In this document: positions 41,837-49,679 of the stretch, in pieces | Layout: every line of letters begins with the position of its first letter | How positions within the stretch are numbered: the stretch's first letter is position 1 | Source: Mycobacterium sp. UM_CSW | GTDB lineage: Bacteria; Actinomycetota; Actinomycetes; Mycobacteriales; Mycobacteriaceae | Assembly: GCF_000455205.1 (NCBI RefSeq) | Contig: NZ_AUWQ01000028.1 | Coordinates: 1-64,000 of the forward strand | DNA: 64,000 bases | Direction of reading: 5' to 3' | Program-made: the position numbers and the translations under genes | The notes under the pieces: generated by a model | The model's database searches: none | Told to the model about the DNA's origin: nothing | What the model saw: the letters and a program-made list of their open reading frames with translations, nothing else

Positions 41837-42672
41837 TCGGCCGGTGGCGCGGTGATCGGCCGAAATCCGGAGTGCGCGATGGCAACCGAGACGGAACTGC
41901 CGATCGGGCCGTGGTGGTCGACGAGGACGGCCGACCCGGTGGCGACGCCGTCGTGGCTGTAATGCGTGAGTGAGGCCAGCCCGATGTGGGGCCCTTCGGG
42001 CAGTCGGGTCAGCGTCAGGGTGTAGTCGACGTTGATGAACTGCAAACCGTTTGTGCCCCAATTGGCCAGGGACGCCGTGATGTCCGCGCCCATGGCCGCG
42101 CGGGTGAAAGGGGTGAGCGGCTCGCCGTCGATCAGCGAACGGGTCTCGTGCAGCCAGGTGTATTTCGGTCCCGAGTCGGGCCAATCGGGATCGGGATTCT
42201 GAATCCCGGTGCCCCAGCCGTAAGTGCGCATGAACAGCGACGGCGCGGGGCCGTCGTCGATGGGCAGCGGCGGCATCTCCACGGCCGGTGACCACACCTG
42301 CCCCTCTGGCTGTGGGCCGCGCCGCAGAAACAATGCGCTCCCCCGCGCTACGGGCGTACCGCGCTGGGTGAGCACGATCTCGACGAGCCGCAGTCGCCGG
42401 CGATCGTGGTGCACCTGCGTGTGGACCTCGATCGGTTCGAGCGCGGTGGGCGCGGGTAGGTCGACGGTCAGCCGCGCAGGTTGCAGTTGCGGATCGTCCA
42501 CCGCGCGTTCGGCGGCCCACCCCAAGAGACCGCCCACGACGTGTCCACTCAGCGACGGGCCCCAGCCGCCCCGCGCGATTCCGTTTGGCACAAAACGGTT
42601 TTCGTCGCGCAGAAAGTACGGCGCCTGCGCCGCGGAATCAACGTCATCCGGCGCGATATTGGTTTCGGTCAA
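41833..42672 (-). CDS. TesB-like acyl-CoA thioesterase family protein
   Basis: 279 residues. Double-hotdog pattern: GPSLSGHVVGGLLGWAAERAV in the first half, SLANWGTNGLQFINVDYTLTLTRLPEGPHIGL in the second, as in the TesB-like group. The family hydrolyses acyl-CoA; catalytic Asp/Thr/Gln are not certain here. The start appears to be TTG 42672, giving LTETNIAPDDV; GAGAAAGAG precedes it and no in-frame ATG or GTG is as well placed. It overlaps the acyl-CoA synthetase start by four bases. Two ACAGTT repeats upstream may be a regulatory site. Confidence 0.72.
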   Translation of the reverse strand: MTETNIAPDDVDSAAQAPYFLRDENRFVPNGIARGGWGPSLSGHVVGGLLGWAAERAVDDPQLQPARLTVDLPAPTALEPIEVHTQVHHDRRRLRLVEIVLTQRGTPVARGSALFLRRGPQPEGQVWSPAVEMPPLPIDDGPAPSLFMRTYGWGTGIQNPDPDWPDSGPKYTWLHETRSLIDGEPLTPFTRAAMGADITASLANWGTNGLQFINVDYTLTLTRLPEGPHIGLASLTHYSHDGVATGSAVLVDHHGPIGSSVSVAIAHSGFRPITAPPAE

Positions 42673-42699
42673 AGCACGCTCTTTCTCGTCGGGACGGCA

Positions 42700-42717
42700 A
42701 CAGTTGATATTACAGTT
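42700..42717. promoter_or_regulatory. Direct ACAGTT repeats at the thioesterase promoter
   Basis: ACAGTT at 42700-42705 and 42712-42717, start points 12 bases apart (about one helical turn). On the minus strand TAATAT lies between them and is a good -10 for the TTG start at 42672. Position and spacing fit a regulator-binding site; no regulator gene is adjacent. Confidence 0.4.
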
Positions 42718-42742
42718 TCTGTTTCCAGTCCAGCCGAGAGGA

Positions 42743-43468
42743 TTACGCGATTGCGGCGCCCACCAGGTGTCCGATCGCGTAGGTGACCGCCAAAGCGAGC
42801 CCACCGCCGATGACGTTGCGGGCGACCGCCCGGCCCTGCGGCGCGCCGCCCAGTCCCGCCGACACCGCACCCGTCAGCACCAAGGCCAGCAGCACCGCGA
42901 CGACGGTGGCCGGGATTCTCCAAGCCGTCGGCGGCACCAGGATCACGATCAACGGCAACATCGCGCCCACGGTGAACGACAGCGCCGAGGACATCGCCGC
43001 TTGCCACGGATTGGTCAGCTCCTCGGGGTCGATACCCAGTTCGACCTCGGCGTGGGCGACGAAGGGATTGTGGTCGGTGAGTTCCTCGGCCACGGTGCGC
43101 GCCGTCGCCGGTGACAGACCCTTGGCCTCGTAAAGCTCGGCCAGCTCGTCCAATTCGGCGGCCGGGTCGTCGCGCAACTCCTGCATTTCCTTGGTCAGCA
43201 GCGCCTGCTCGGTGTCGCGCTGCGTGCTGACCGAGACGTATTCGCCCAACGCCATCGACACGGCCCCGGCGACCAGACCGGCGACGCCGGCGGTCAAGAT
43301 CGGGCCGCGTTCCACCGTCGCCGCCGCGACGCCCACGACGATGCCCGCGGTGGACACGATCCCGTCGTTGGCGCCCAGTACGCCGGCACGCAGCCAATTC
43401 AGCCTCGACGAGACCGAACCCACATGGGGTTCGGCGGGGTGGGAGGTAGTCGACACGTCCGCAACCAT
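42743..43468 (-). CDS. VIT-family iron/manganese transporter
   Basis: 241 residues from ATG 43468. VSSRLNWLRAGVLGANDGIVSTAGIVVGVAAAT is helix 1 of the VIT1/CCC1 family with the conserved Asp and Gly pattern; SMALGEYVSVSTQRDTEQALLTKEMQEL opens the cytosolic helical insertion whose Glu residues (QELRDDPAAELDELAELY) bind metal. It exports or sequesters Fe2+/Mn2+. Five predicted helices. It may be regulated by metal, but no operator is clear. It lies 70 bases upstream of the thioesterase start, on the same strand. Confidence 0.85.
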   Translation of the reverse strand: MVADVSTTSHPAEPHVGSVSSRLNWLRAGVLGANDGIVSTAGIVVGVAAATVERGPILTAGVAGLVAGAVSMALGEYVSVSTQRDTEQALLTKEMQELRDDPAAELDELAELYEAKGLSPATARTVAEELTDHNPFVAHAEVELGIDPEELTNPWQAAMSSALSFTVGAMLPLIVILVPPTAWRIPATVVAVLLALVLTGAVSAGLGGAPQGRAVARNVIGGGLALAVTYAIGHLVGAAIA

Positions 43469-43665
43469 ATACGGCGAAATGGCTTCCGACCAGCAAATAT
43501 AGGCTTGCCAAAGCGAGCGCAGCCTTGCCTCATTCGCGGTTCTCGATGACTTGTCGCCGCCCAAACGTTGCGCATGGGCCCGTCACAGCTAATCCATAGA
43601 CGCGCTATCTAACGTGTGGGTTGTTGGGGGGTTCTAGGAACTCACTTATGGACAGGTGAAGGACT

Positions 43666-44334
43666 ATGAAATTAAAGCAATTGATCGCGGGGGGGACCAT
43701 CGCCGGCGCTCTCGCCGCCGCCGCGTTGGGCATGGGCGCCGGTTCGGCGTTTGCCGCTCCGGGAGCGCCCCCGCCGGCGCCCGGTAACCACGGCGGCCCG
43801 GCGCCCGGGGATCACCGGCCGGCCGGACCGAATGACCCGGGCGGACCGGGTGGCCCGGGCGGGCCTGGTGGTCCTCCGGGTGGTCCCGGCGGACCCGATC
43901 ACCGCGGTGGACCAGGCGGCCCCGGCGGCCCGGGCGGACCCGCGCCCGACCATCCTGGCGGCCCTGGTGGCCCCGGCGGTCCCGACCATCCTGGCGGACC
44001 TGGCGGCCCCGGCGGTCCCGACCATCCCGGCGGACCGGGTGGCCCCGGCGGTCCCGACCATCCCGGCGGACCGGGTGGACCCGGCGGACCGGGCGGCCCC
44101 TGGCATGGCGACCCGCAGCGCGGCTACTTCCACGGCGCCCCGTGGGGCGACGGGCCCGGACCTTGGGGATACGGTCCACCGCCGCGGCCGGCGTGGGATC
44201 GGCCGCTGCCGCCACCCGGCGGGCCGTGGGGGTATGGCCCCATCCATTACTACGGCTACGACGAGACGCCCGTCTGGGATCCCGGCTTCAACCAGTGGGG
44301 GTTCTGGTTCTTCGGGGTCTGGATCCCGCTGTAA
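43666..44334 (+). CDS. Secreted collagen-like Gly-Pro repeat protein
   Basis: 222 residues. Signal peptide 1-30 ([17 protein letters not shown]), Pro-rich spacer, then Gly-Pro tripeptide-like repeats 57-145 built on a 12-residue unit [12 protein letters not shown] starting at residues 95, 107, 119 and 131. The C-terminal 70 residues are aromatic ([18 protein letters not shown], then [16 protein letters not shown]). No enzyme motif. It is exported, presumably to the cell wall or beyond. GGTGAAGG lies upstream of ATG 43666. A second, shorter Gly-Pro protein is at 46996-47292. The repeats are likely to vary in number between strains. Confidence 0.82.
   Translation: MKLKQLIAGGTIAGALAAAALGMGAGSAFAAPGAPPPAPGNHGGPAPGDHRPAGPNDPGGPGGPGGPGGPPGGPGGPDHRGGPGGPGGPGGPAPDHPGGPGGPGGPDHPGGPGGPGGPDHPGGPGGPGGPDHPGGPGGPGGPGGPWHGDPQRGYFHGAPWGDGPGPWGYGPPPRPAWDRPLPPPGGPWGYGPIHYYGYDETPVWDPGFNQWGFWFFGVWIPL
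43948..44091 (+). repeat. Four tandem 36-base repeats in the Gly-Pro protein gene
   Basis: Four units of 36 bases, each coding [12 protein letters not shown] with small synonymous changes. The length is a multiple of three, so loss or gain of units keeps the frame. A candidate VNTR. Confidence 0.75.
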
Positions 44335-44352
44335 CAGCTCGACCCGCCCGAT

Positions 44353-44380
44353 GCCCGTCTCACCGGCCGGTGAGGCGGGC
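44353..44380. terminator. Long hairpin between convergent genes
   Basis: A 28-base segment, arms GCCCGTCTCACCGG and CCGGTGAGGCGGGC, is self-complementary apart from one G-T pair. It lies between the Gly-Pro protein gene (stop 44334) and the LLM gene (stop 44401), which converge; the position fits a bidirectional terminator. Confidence 0.65.
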
Positions 44381-44400
44381 ATTGACGGGATCGGTTGAGC

Positions 44401-45321
44401 CTAGGCCACTTTGGGTTTGATCTCCTCGATGACCCATTGGGCGTAGTCGAGGTACTCGTCGACCCCGCGGACGGCGAGAACGGGCACCGCGCTGAAGGTC
44501 ACCCCCTGCTCGGCGAGCCAATTCAGGCGGTCGACGAGCTCCTGAGCGCTCATGCCGGGACGCGCGTGTGGATCGCTGACGGCGCGATGTCCCTCGCCGA
44601 CGCGGTTGGTGCCCAGCCCGTGCATCACCTCGAACGGGCGCCCGTCGTAGGCGGGTTGACCCTTGATGAAGTCGACACGCTCGGCGATCTTTTCCGGCGG
44701 GGTCAAAAACGGCCACCACCCGGAGGCGAATCGCGCGGCGCGCTTCAGCGCGGCATCGGCGTCGCCACCGATCCATACCGGAAGATGCGGTTTCTGAACG
44801 GGTTTGGGCTCGAACGCCATGTCCCGGAACGACACGTAACGGCCCTCGTAACGGGGCGAGTCGCTGGTCCACAGCTCGATGATCGCCTCGAGGTACTCGT
44901 CGGCGATGCGGCCGCGTTCGTGGAAGGGCACCGCGAGGACGTCGAATTCGCGCTCCAGCCAACCGACTCCGAAGGTCACCATCATCCGCCCACTGCTCAT
45001 CCAGTCGGCGGTCGCCAGCGCCTTGGCGAGCACGATCGGATGTTGCAGCGGCAGTATCGTGACGCACGAATTCAGCCGGATCTTCTCGGTGGCTCCCGCG
45101 ATGTAGGCCTGCGCGACGGTCGAGGAAAGGTAATGCGGGCCCGACAGTTCGACGTGGTCGGTGGGGATGACGTAGTGCTCGGGGATCGCGATCATGTCGT
45201 AGCCCATCGCCTCGGCGCACTTGGCCGTTCGGGTCTGATCGGCGCCGGTGACGCCGGCCTCCCAGGGCTGGCTGATCGCCTTGAGGCGCAGCATGTGCGG
45301 TAGCGGGAAGGCGAACTTCAT
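44401..45321 (-). CDS. LLM-class F420-dependent oxidoreductase
   Basis: 306 residues from ATG 45321. KFAFPLPHMLRLKAISQPWE opens the barrel; MGYDMIAIPEHYVIPTDH, IRLNSCVTILPLQHPIVLAKALATADW, SSGRMMVTFGVGWLEREFDVLAVPF and HLPVWIGGDADAALKRAARFASGWWPF are diagnostic of TIGR03619-type enzymes. Probably F420-dependent; substrate unknown. It is divergent from the XRE/nucleotidyltransferase pair with 94 bases between the starts. No partner is close on its own strand. Confidence 0.83.
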   Translation of the reverse strand: MKFAFPLPHMLRLKAISQPWEAGVTGADQTRTAKCAEAMGYDMIAIPEHYVIPTDHVELSGPHYLSSTVAQAYIAGATEKIRLNSCVTILPLQHPIVLAKALATADWMSSGRMMVTFGVGWLEREFDVLAVPFHERGRIADEYLEAIIELWTSDSPRYEGRYVSFRDMAFEPKPVQKPHLPVWIGGDADAALKRAARFASGWWPFLTPPEKIAERVDFIKGQPAYDGRPFEVMHGLGTNRVGEGHRAVSDPHARPGMSAQELVDRLNWLAEQGVTFSAVPVLAVRGVDEYLDYAQWVIEEIKPKVA

Positions 45322-45391
45322 TTGCGCTCCTGGCGTGCTCGACGACCACTGTCTGGCATTGTGACTGGCCGAATGGCACGCGGTCGATGAC

Positions 45392-45418
45392 ATAGCAGAA
45401 CTGCTATAATGTGGCATG
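45392..45418 (+). promoter_or_regulatory. Palindromic operator on a leaderless promoter of the XRE/NTase pair
   Basis: ATAGCAG-AA-CTGCTAT (45392-45407) has two perfect 7-base arms and overlaps the -10 box TATAAT (45405-45410). ATG 45416 begins five bases after the -10, so transcription probably starts at or just before the start codon. The arrangement is that of an autorepressed antitoxin operon. Confidence 0.68.
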
Positions 45419-45736
45419 ACGTCTTACGGCGGTGATCTGGTCCGCGAGGCCCGGCGCCGGGCCGCCCTTACGCAGGCCGAGTTGGCGACCCGAGCTGGCA
45501 CGACCCAATCCGCAATCGCGCGTTGGGAATCCGGCCGGACCGCCATCAGCCTCGACGACGTCCGTCGGCTGACGCGCTTGTGCGGCTTCGATCTCGAGCT
45601 CATGCTCGTACCGCGCGATGACAGCGACATCGCCCAGGCGACGCGCCTGGCGGGGCTGAGTGGCCAGGAACGGATGGATCGCCACGCCCGGGTGGCCCGG
45701 CAACTCGCGGCGCTGCGACAGGCGGGGCGGAATTGA
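45416..45736 (+). CDS. XRE-family antitoxin-like regulator
   Basis: 106 residues. HTH at about 8-60: LVREARRRAALTQAELATRAGTTQSAIARWESGRTAISLDDVRRLTRLCGF. The C-terminal 40 residues are helical and charged and could hold the partner protein. Short length, palindromic operator and following nucleotidyltransferase gene suggest an antitoxin. Start ATG 45416 as argued for the promoter. One base separates its stop from the TTG of the next gene. Confidence 0.82.
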   Translation: MTSYGGDLVREARRRAALTQAELATRAGTTQSAIARWESGRTAISLDDVRRLTRLCGFDLELMLVPRDDSDIAQATRLAGLSGQERMDRHARVARQLAALRQAGRN

Positions 45737-45737
45737 G

Positions 45738-46226
45738 TTGGAACTCGACTTGCCTCGCATGCTTGGGGCCCTGCACCGAAACAAAGTCGCCTACGTCCTC
45801 ATCGGCGGCCTCGCCGCGGTCTACCACGGTTCTCCCTTTCCCACGGAGGACGCCGATATCACCCCCGACATCGGCCGGCGGAATCTCGACAACCTCGCCG
45901 CTGCCCTCCGCGAACTCAACGCAAAGGTCCGCACCGAGTCCGAGCCGAGCGGCCTGCCTTTCAGCTGTGACGGCGAGACACTGGCCGACGCGCAAACCTG
46001 GAACCTCACAACCGACGCCGGCGATCTAGACATAACCTTTAAGCCTTCTGGCACAGGCGGATACCGTGATTTGCGCCGAGACGCGGTCCACGCCCCGCTC
46101 TACGGAGTAAACGTGCGCATCGCGTCGCTCGGTGACGTCATCCGGTCAAAACAGGCAGCGAACCGACCCAAGGACCAGCGAACGTTGCCCACCCTTCGGG
46201 AAATCCTCGCCCGGCGGCGCGGCTAG
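45738..46226 (+). CDS. Nucleotidyltransferase-fold toxin candidate
   Basis: 162 residues from TTG 45738 (ATG 45759 is an alternative). Minimal nucleotidyltransferase features: VLIGGLAAVYHGS with the GG loop, then TEDADIT with D38-x-D40 metal ligands, and a third acid in AGDLDITF. The layout matches AbiEii/MNT-like proteins paired with XRE antitoxins, the broad class that also includes the mycobacterial MenT toxins, which modify tRNA. Whether it is active is not known. Its stop shares CTAG with the stop of the convergent methyltransferase. Confidence 0.75.
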   Translation: MELDLPRMLGALHRNKVAYVLIGGLAAVYHGSPFPTEDADITPDIGRRNLDNLAAALRELNAKVRTESEPSGLPFSCDGETLADAQTWNLTTDAGDLDITFKPSGTGGYRDLRRDAVHAPLYGVNVRIASLGDVIRSKQAANRPKDQRTLPTLREILARRRG

Positions 46227-46858
46227 CTTTTGGTGCCGACGGTGATCAGGTCGGACACGACCCGCGTCCACAGCGGCCGTTGAATGCGGTGTTGATCGCT
46301 GATGGTGAACCCGGCGTCCTCGAACAAAGTCCGCATCTCGGCCGGCGACGCGTTGTGCTGTGGTTTCCACCGATTGGTCGCGGGAGCCTGCAGCATCGGT
46401 TGCCGAGTGCTCAGGGCGGAGACGGCCACCAGCCCGCCGTGCCCCAGCACGCGATGGAATTCCCGCAGGGCCGCGGGTTGGTCGAAGAAGTGAAAGGCCG
46501 AGGTCGTCACGACGGCGTCGAGTGCCCCGTCGGCGAAGGGCAGCTGCTCGGCCGGGGCGCGCCGCCACTGCACCCGGTCGGACCGGGCGCGCGCCTGGGC
46601 CAGCATGCCGTCGGACATGTCGACGCCGTAGATCTCGTCGGGGTGCAGTTCACGCTCGATTCGATCGCTGAGAATTCCTGTGCCACAAGCGATGTCAGCG
46701 ATCTTGCGGCAGTTGTGGGCGCGCAGTTGCGCGATCACCTCGTCGTGTGGCGGGCGGTACACCCACCGCTGCAGAAAAGGCAGGTCGTAGGCCGGGGCAA
46801 GGAAGCTCCACATCCGGGTGACCGCATCGTTGAGCCCGCGGCGCTGAGCTGACGTCAT
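46223..46858 (-). CDS. Class I SAM-dependent methyltransferase
   Basis: 211 residues. IADIACGTGILSDRIE is motif I, GVDMSDGMLAQARAR holds the ribose-binding Asp, LPFADGALDAVVTTSAFHFFDQP is motif II and VLGHGGLVAVSAL motif III: UbiE/COQ5-like. Substrate unknown; the family in mycobacteria includes quinone and lipid methyltransferases. It is alone on its strand, with a 137-base gap before the Gly-Pro protein gene. Confidence 0.8.
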   Translation of the reverse strand: MTSAQRRGLNDAVTRMWSFLAPAYDLPFLQRWVYRPPHDEVIAQLRAHNCRKIADIACGTGILSDRIERELHPDEIYGVDMSDGMLAQARARSDRVQWRRAPAEQLPFADGALDAVVTTSAFHFFDQPAALREFHRVLGHGGLVAVSALSTRQPMLQAPATNRWKPQHNASPAEMRTLFEDAGFTISDQHRIQRPLWTRVVSDLITVGTKS

Positions 46859-46995
46859 CCGCCCAGTATGACCTTGGTCGCCGCGTCAGTGTGCGCTGGC
46901 GGCTTTGCGTGTGTACCCACGGCGGAATCTCGGCCGCTTTCCCGCCCAGGATGCACACGAAAAGACCTGGATTCACACGCAAACGCCGGGCCGGG

Positions 46996-47292
46996 CTAGT
47001 GTCGGCCGGGACCGCCCGGTCCGGCGGGACTGCCCGGTAACCCAGGCCCGCCGGGGCCGCCCGGTCCACCCGGACCGCCGGGCCCGCCCGGGCCGCCGGG
47101 CCCATTTGCCGCGGGGAGCACGAACACGCATTGATTCAAGTCGACGCTCCACGCCCACCCCGGCGCGCAAGGGGGCGGATCGTCGGCCCTGCTGAGCGCC
47201 GGCGCGGCGATCGCGATCGCCGGCAACCCCACCAACGCGAGCGCGAACGCCCCGATGGCGCAACGCGTTCGAAGGTTCCTTGCTTCGGTCAT
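46996..47292 (-). CDS. Small secreted Gly-Pro tail protein
   Basis: 98 residues. Signal peptide to about residue 30 ([20 protein letters not shown]), mature N-terminus with [16 protein letters not shown] (two Cys, likely disulfide), then a C-terminal Gly-Pro tail of GPG triplets (about 63-95) like that in the 43666 protein. Exported; function unknown. The two Gly-Pro proteins are not otherwise alike. The upstream region AAGGTTCC... has no clear regulatory element. Confidence 0.72.
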   Translation of the reverse strand: MTEARNLRTRCAIGAFALALVGLPAIAIAAPALSRADDPPPCAPGWAWSVDLNQCVFVLPAANGPGGPGGPGGPGGPGGPGGPGLPGSPAGPGGPGRH

Positions 47293-47370
47293 GTCGGCCT
47301 CCTCATGCCCTATGCCTACCGATTTAATCGCTCTGCACGCGTGTTTACCGGCATTTTTGCGATTTTCAGG

Positions 47371-48321
47371 TCATCCGGCGGTGGTGAAGGTCCGCCGGTA
47401 AGCGTCCGGCGTGGTGGCAAGCGTGTCCCGGAAGTGCCGTCGCAGCGTGGCGGCGCTGCCGAAGCCGCAGTCGGTTGCGATGCGCTCGATGGGTAAATCG
47501 GTAGTTTCCAGGAGCTGTTGCGCTCGGCGCACGCGTTGGCCGTTCAGCCAGTCGAGGGGCGTACTTCCGGTCCGCGTAACCAGTTGTCGGTGAAGGGTTC
47601 TCACGCTCACGCCGGATCGCCGGGCGAGCCCTTCGACGGTCAGGGGTTCGTCGAGATGCGTTAGCGCCCAGTCCAACGCGTCGCCGACTACGTCATTGCT
47701 CGCGGTCTCCGGTATCGGGTTCGCGTATTGACGCTGGTGTCCTTCGCGGTGCGGCGGCGACACCAGTCGTCGCGCAACCTGATTGGCAACCGTCGCGCCG
47801 TAATCCCGTCGCACCATGTGCAGACACAGGTCGGTGCCGGCGGATTTCCCCGCGGAGGTGAGCACGTCGCCCTCGTCGACATACAGGGCCGCCGAGTCCA
47901 CCCGGATCTTGGGGTAGCGCTCGGCAAGCGTGCCCGCGTGCATCCAGTGGGTCGCCGCGCGCCGGCCATCGAGGAGACCGGCTGCCGCGAGTGCGAAAGC
48001 GCCGGTGCAGATGGACGCGACCCGGGCACCCCGCTGCGACGCCAGCCTGATCGCGTCCACCAGATCGTGCGGCGGCTCCAGGGCGTCGTCGTGGCAGGCG
48101 GGGACGATGACGGTGTCGGCGGCGACGAGGTCGGCGTAGGTATAGGGCGTCGTCGCGGTGAACCAGCGGTCCACGCGTGCGCCCTCGTACGGGCTGCACA
48201 CCCGCAGCTCGTACCAATCCCCCGCCAGGTCCGACCGGTTGGTGCCGAAGATCGCGCACGGCGCCGCGAGCTCGAAGATCGGCACCTGGTCACTCAGTGC
48301 GATCGCCACAACGTGGGCCAT
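47371..48321 (-). CDS. GlxA-type AraC regulator (DJ-1 domain plus HTH)
   Basis: 316 residues from ATG 48321. N-terminal DJ-1/PfpI-like domain (1-175): VPIFELAAPCAIFG and ASICTGAFALAAAGLLDGRRAATHW with a Cys at the nucleophile-elbow position; C-terminal AraC double HTH (215-315): LTVEGLARRSGVSVRTLHRQLVTRTG and IERIATDCGFGSAATLRRHFRDTLATTPDAYRR. Regulator of unknown ligand. Divergent from the MFS gene with only 70 bases between them, the most likely target. Confidence 0.87.
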   Translation of the reverse strand: MAHVVAIALSDQVPIFELAAPCAIFGTNRSDLAGDWYELRVCSPYEGARVDRWFTATTPYTYADLVAADTVIVPACHDDALEPPHDLVDAIRLASQRGARVASICTGAFALAAAGLLDGRRAATHWMHAGTLAERYPKIRVDSAALYVDEGDVLTSAGKSAGTDLCLHMVRRDYGATVANQVARRLVSPPHREGHQRQYANPIPETASNDVVGDALDWALTHLDEPLTVEGLARRSGVSVRTLHRQLVTRTGSTPLDWLNGQRVRRAQQLLETTDLPIERIATDCGFGSAATLRRHFRDTLATTPDAYRRTFTTAG

Positions 48322-48391
48322 GACCGAAATTGTACGGTTTGTGTCATATCGGCCACTGGTGTGTCGCTGCCGTGGGCCTGATGCTGAAGGC

Positions 48392-49648
48392 ATGACTCGG
48401 AGCACCCCCGCGAAGGACTGGCTGCGGCCCGCCGCGGCCGTCGCGGCAATCGGTTGGGGCGCAAACCAATTCGCACCCCTGATCGTGCTGTATCAGCAGC
48501 GCGGCGTCTCCGTCGCGGCGACGGAGGTGATGTTCGGGCTCTACGCGGTGGGTCTGGTCCCGGCGCTCCTGGTGGGTGGCCGGTGGTCGGACCGGGCGGG
48601 GCGCCGCGTCGTGGTGATGACGGCGTTGGCGGTGTCACTGGCCGCCTCGGCCGTCCTGATGGCGGGGTCGGCGCGGCATGGCCTCCTGTTCCCGGGGCGG
48701 CTGCTGGCCGGAATCAGCAGCGGCCTGGCGTTCGGCACCGGTGCCGCGTGGATCAAGGAGCTGTCGTCGTCGCACGCTCATCACCAGGCGGGGGCCCGGC
48801 GTGCGACGATCGCGATGACGATCGGCTTCGCCGGGGGCCCGCTGGTCGCGGGGCTTATCGCGCAACAGGTTTCGCGTCCCGAGCTGTGGCCCTACGTGCC
48901 GCAGATCGCGCTCTCGGTGCTGGCGCTCTTCGCGGTGAACCGGGCCGACGGCGACGCATCGGGCGGCGTCGCGCCGACGGCAAGCATCGAACCCCGTGCC
49001 GATCGCGAGGAGTCGCTGGCGAGGCATTTGCTGACGGTGTCAGCGCCCTTCGCGCCCTGGGTATTCGGGACCGCCGCCATCGCGCTGGCGTACCTGCCGG
49101 CTCTGGTCGCAGACCGGGCGGGTTCGCAACCGTTGACCTTCGCCGCGGTCGCCACAGCCATCCCGGCGGTGGCCGGGATGCTCGTCCAGCCGCTGGCCGC
49201 CCGCCTGCGCCCCGACGCCCGAACAGGAATCCTCGCGCCGGCCATGCTGATCGCCGTCGGCGCGTTGATGGTCGCCGTATGGGCCGCGGCCGCGTCCAGC
49301 GTGTGGGCGGTGCTGATCGCCGCGGCGGTGCTGGGCGCCGCGTATGGCGTCACCCAGTTCGCGGGCCTGGCCGACATCCAACGCGTGGCCGAGCCGGCCC
49401 GGCTTGGGGTCGCGACGTCCGCCTATCAAGCGCTGAGTTACCTCGGATTTGCGGTGCCGTACCTGCTCACGCTCGGCCACGCGCACCTCGGCTGGTCTGC
49501 CGTGACGGGGTTGTGGGTGGTGACGGCGGCCGCGCTCGCATCGCTGCTGTGGCTGAGCGTGGGACGACGGTGGGGTCGCCGGCGCCGCGCGTCGGGCGGA
49601 CCGAACACCGACGTGGACGGCCGAGCGCTCGCGTCCGCGCCCGGTTGA
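48392..49648 (+). CDS. MFS transporter (drug efflux-like)
   Basis: 418 residues, twelve predicted helices. GGRWSDRAGRRVVVMTALAVSLAASAVLM carries the loop 2-3 motif; RLLAGISSGLAFGTGAAWIKEL is helix 5 antiporter-like; the second half has QPLAARLRPD. It resembles multidrug efflux or sugar-efflux MFS proteins. ATG 48392, 70 bases from the GlxA-type regulator. Its end lies in a 15-base tandem repeat shared with the DJ-1 gene. Confidence 0.82.
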   Translation: MTRSTPAKDWLRPAAAVAAIGWGANQFAPLIVLYQQRGVSVAATEVMFGLYAVGLVPALLVGGRWSDRAGRRVVVMTALAVSLAASAVLMAGSARHGLLFPGRLLAGISSGLAFGTGAAWIKELSSSHAHHQAGARRATIAMTIGFAGGPLVAGLIAQQVSRPELWPYVPQIALSVLALFAVNRADGDASGGVAPTASIEPRADREESLARHLLTVSAPFAPWVFGTAAIALAYLPALVADRAGSQPLTFAAVATAIPAVAGMLVQPLAARLRPDARTGILAPAMLIAVGALMVAVWAAAASSVWAVLIAAAVLGAAYGVTQFAGLADIQRVAEPARLGVATSAYQALSYLGFAVPYLLTLGHAHLGWSAVTGLWVVTAAALASLLWLSVGRRWGRRRRASGGPNTDVDGRALASAPG

Positions 49649-49679
49649 GGACTTCCTATTTGAGGACTTCCTATTTGAG
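49645..49679. repeat. 15-base tandem repeat at the convergent stops
   Basis: TTGAGGACTTCCTAT repeats at 49645-49659 and 49660-49674, with a partial third copy TTGAG at 49675-49679. It contains the MFS stop (TGA 49646-49648) and the DJ-1 stop (CTA on plus strand, 49671-49673). Because 15 is a multiple of three, each unit also repeats the DJ-1 stop codon. Confidence 0.75.

Noticed and set aside
43569-43665. SigF-like promoter before the Gly-Pro protein gene
   Set aside because: GGTT and GGTTCT words occur, but spacing and sequence do not fit the consensus.
43948-44091. CRISPR-like repeats
   Set aside because: The 36-base period codes for in-frame [12 protein letters not shown] units with no spacers; it is a coding tandem repeat.
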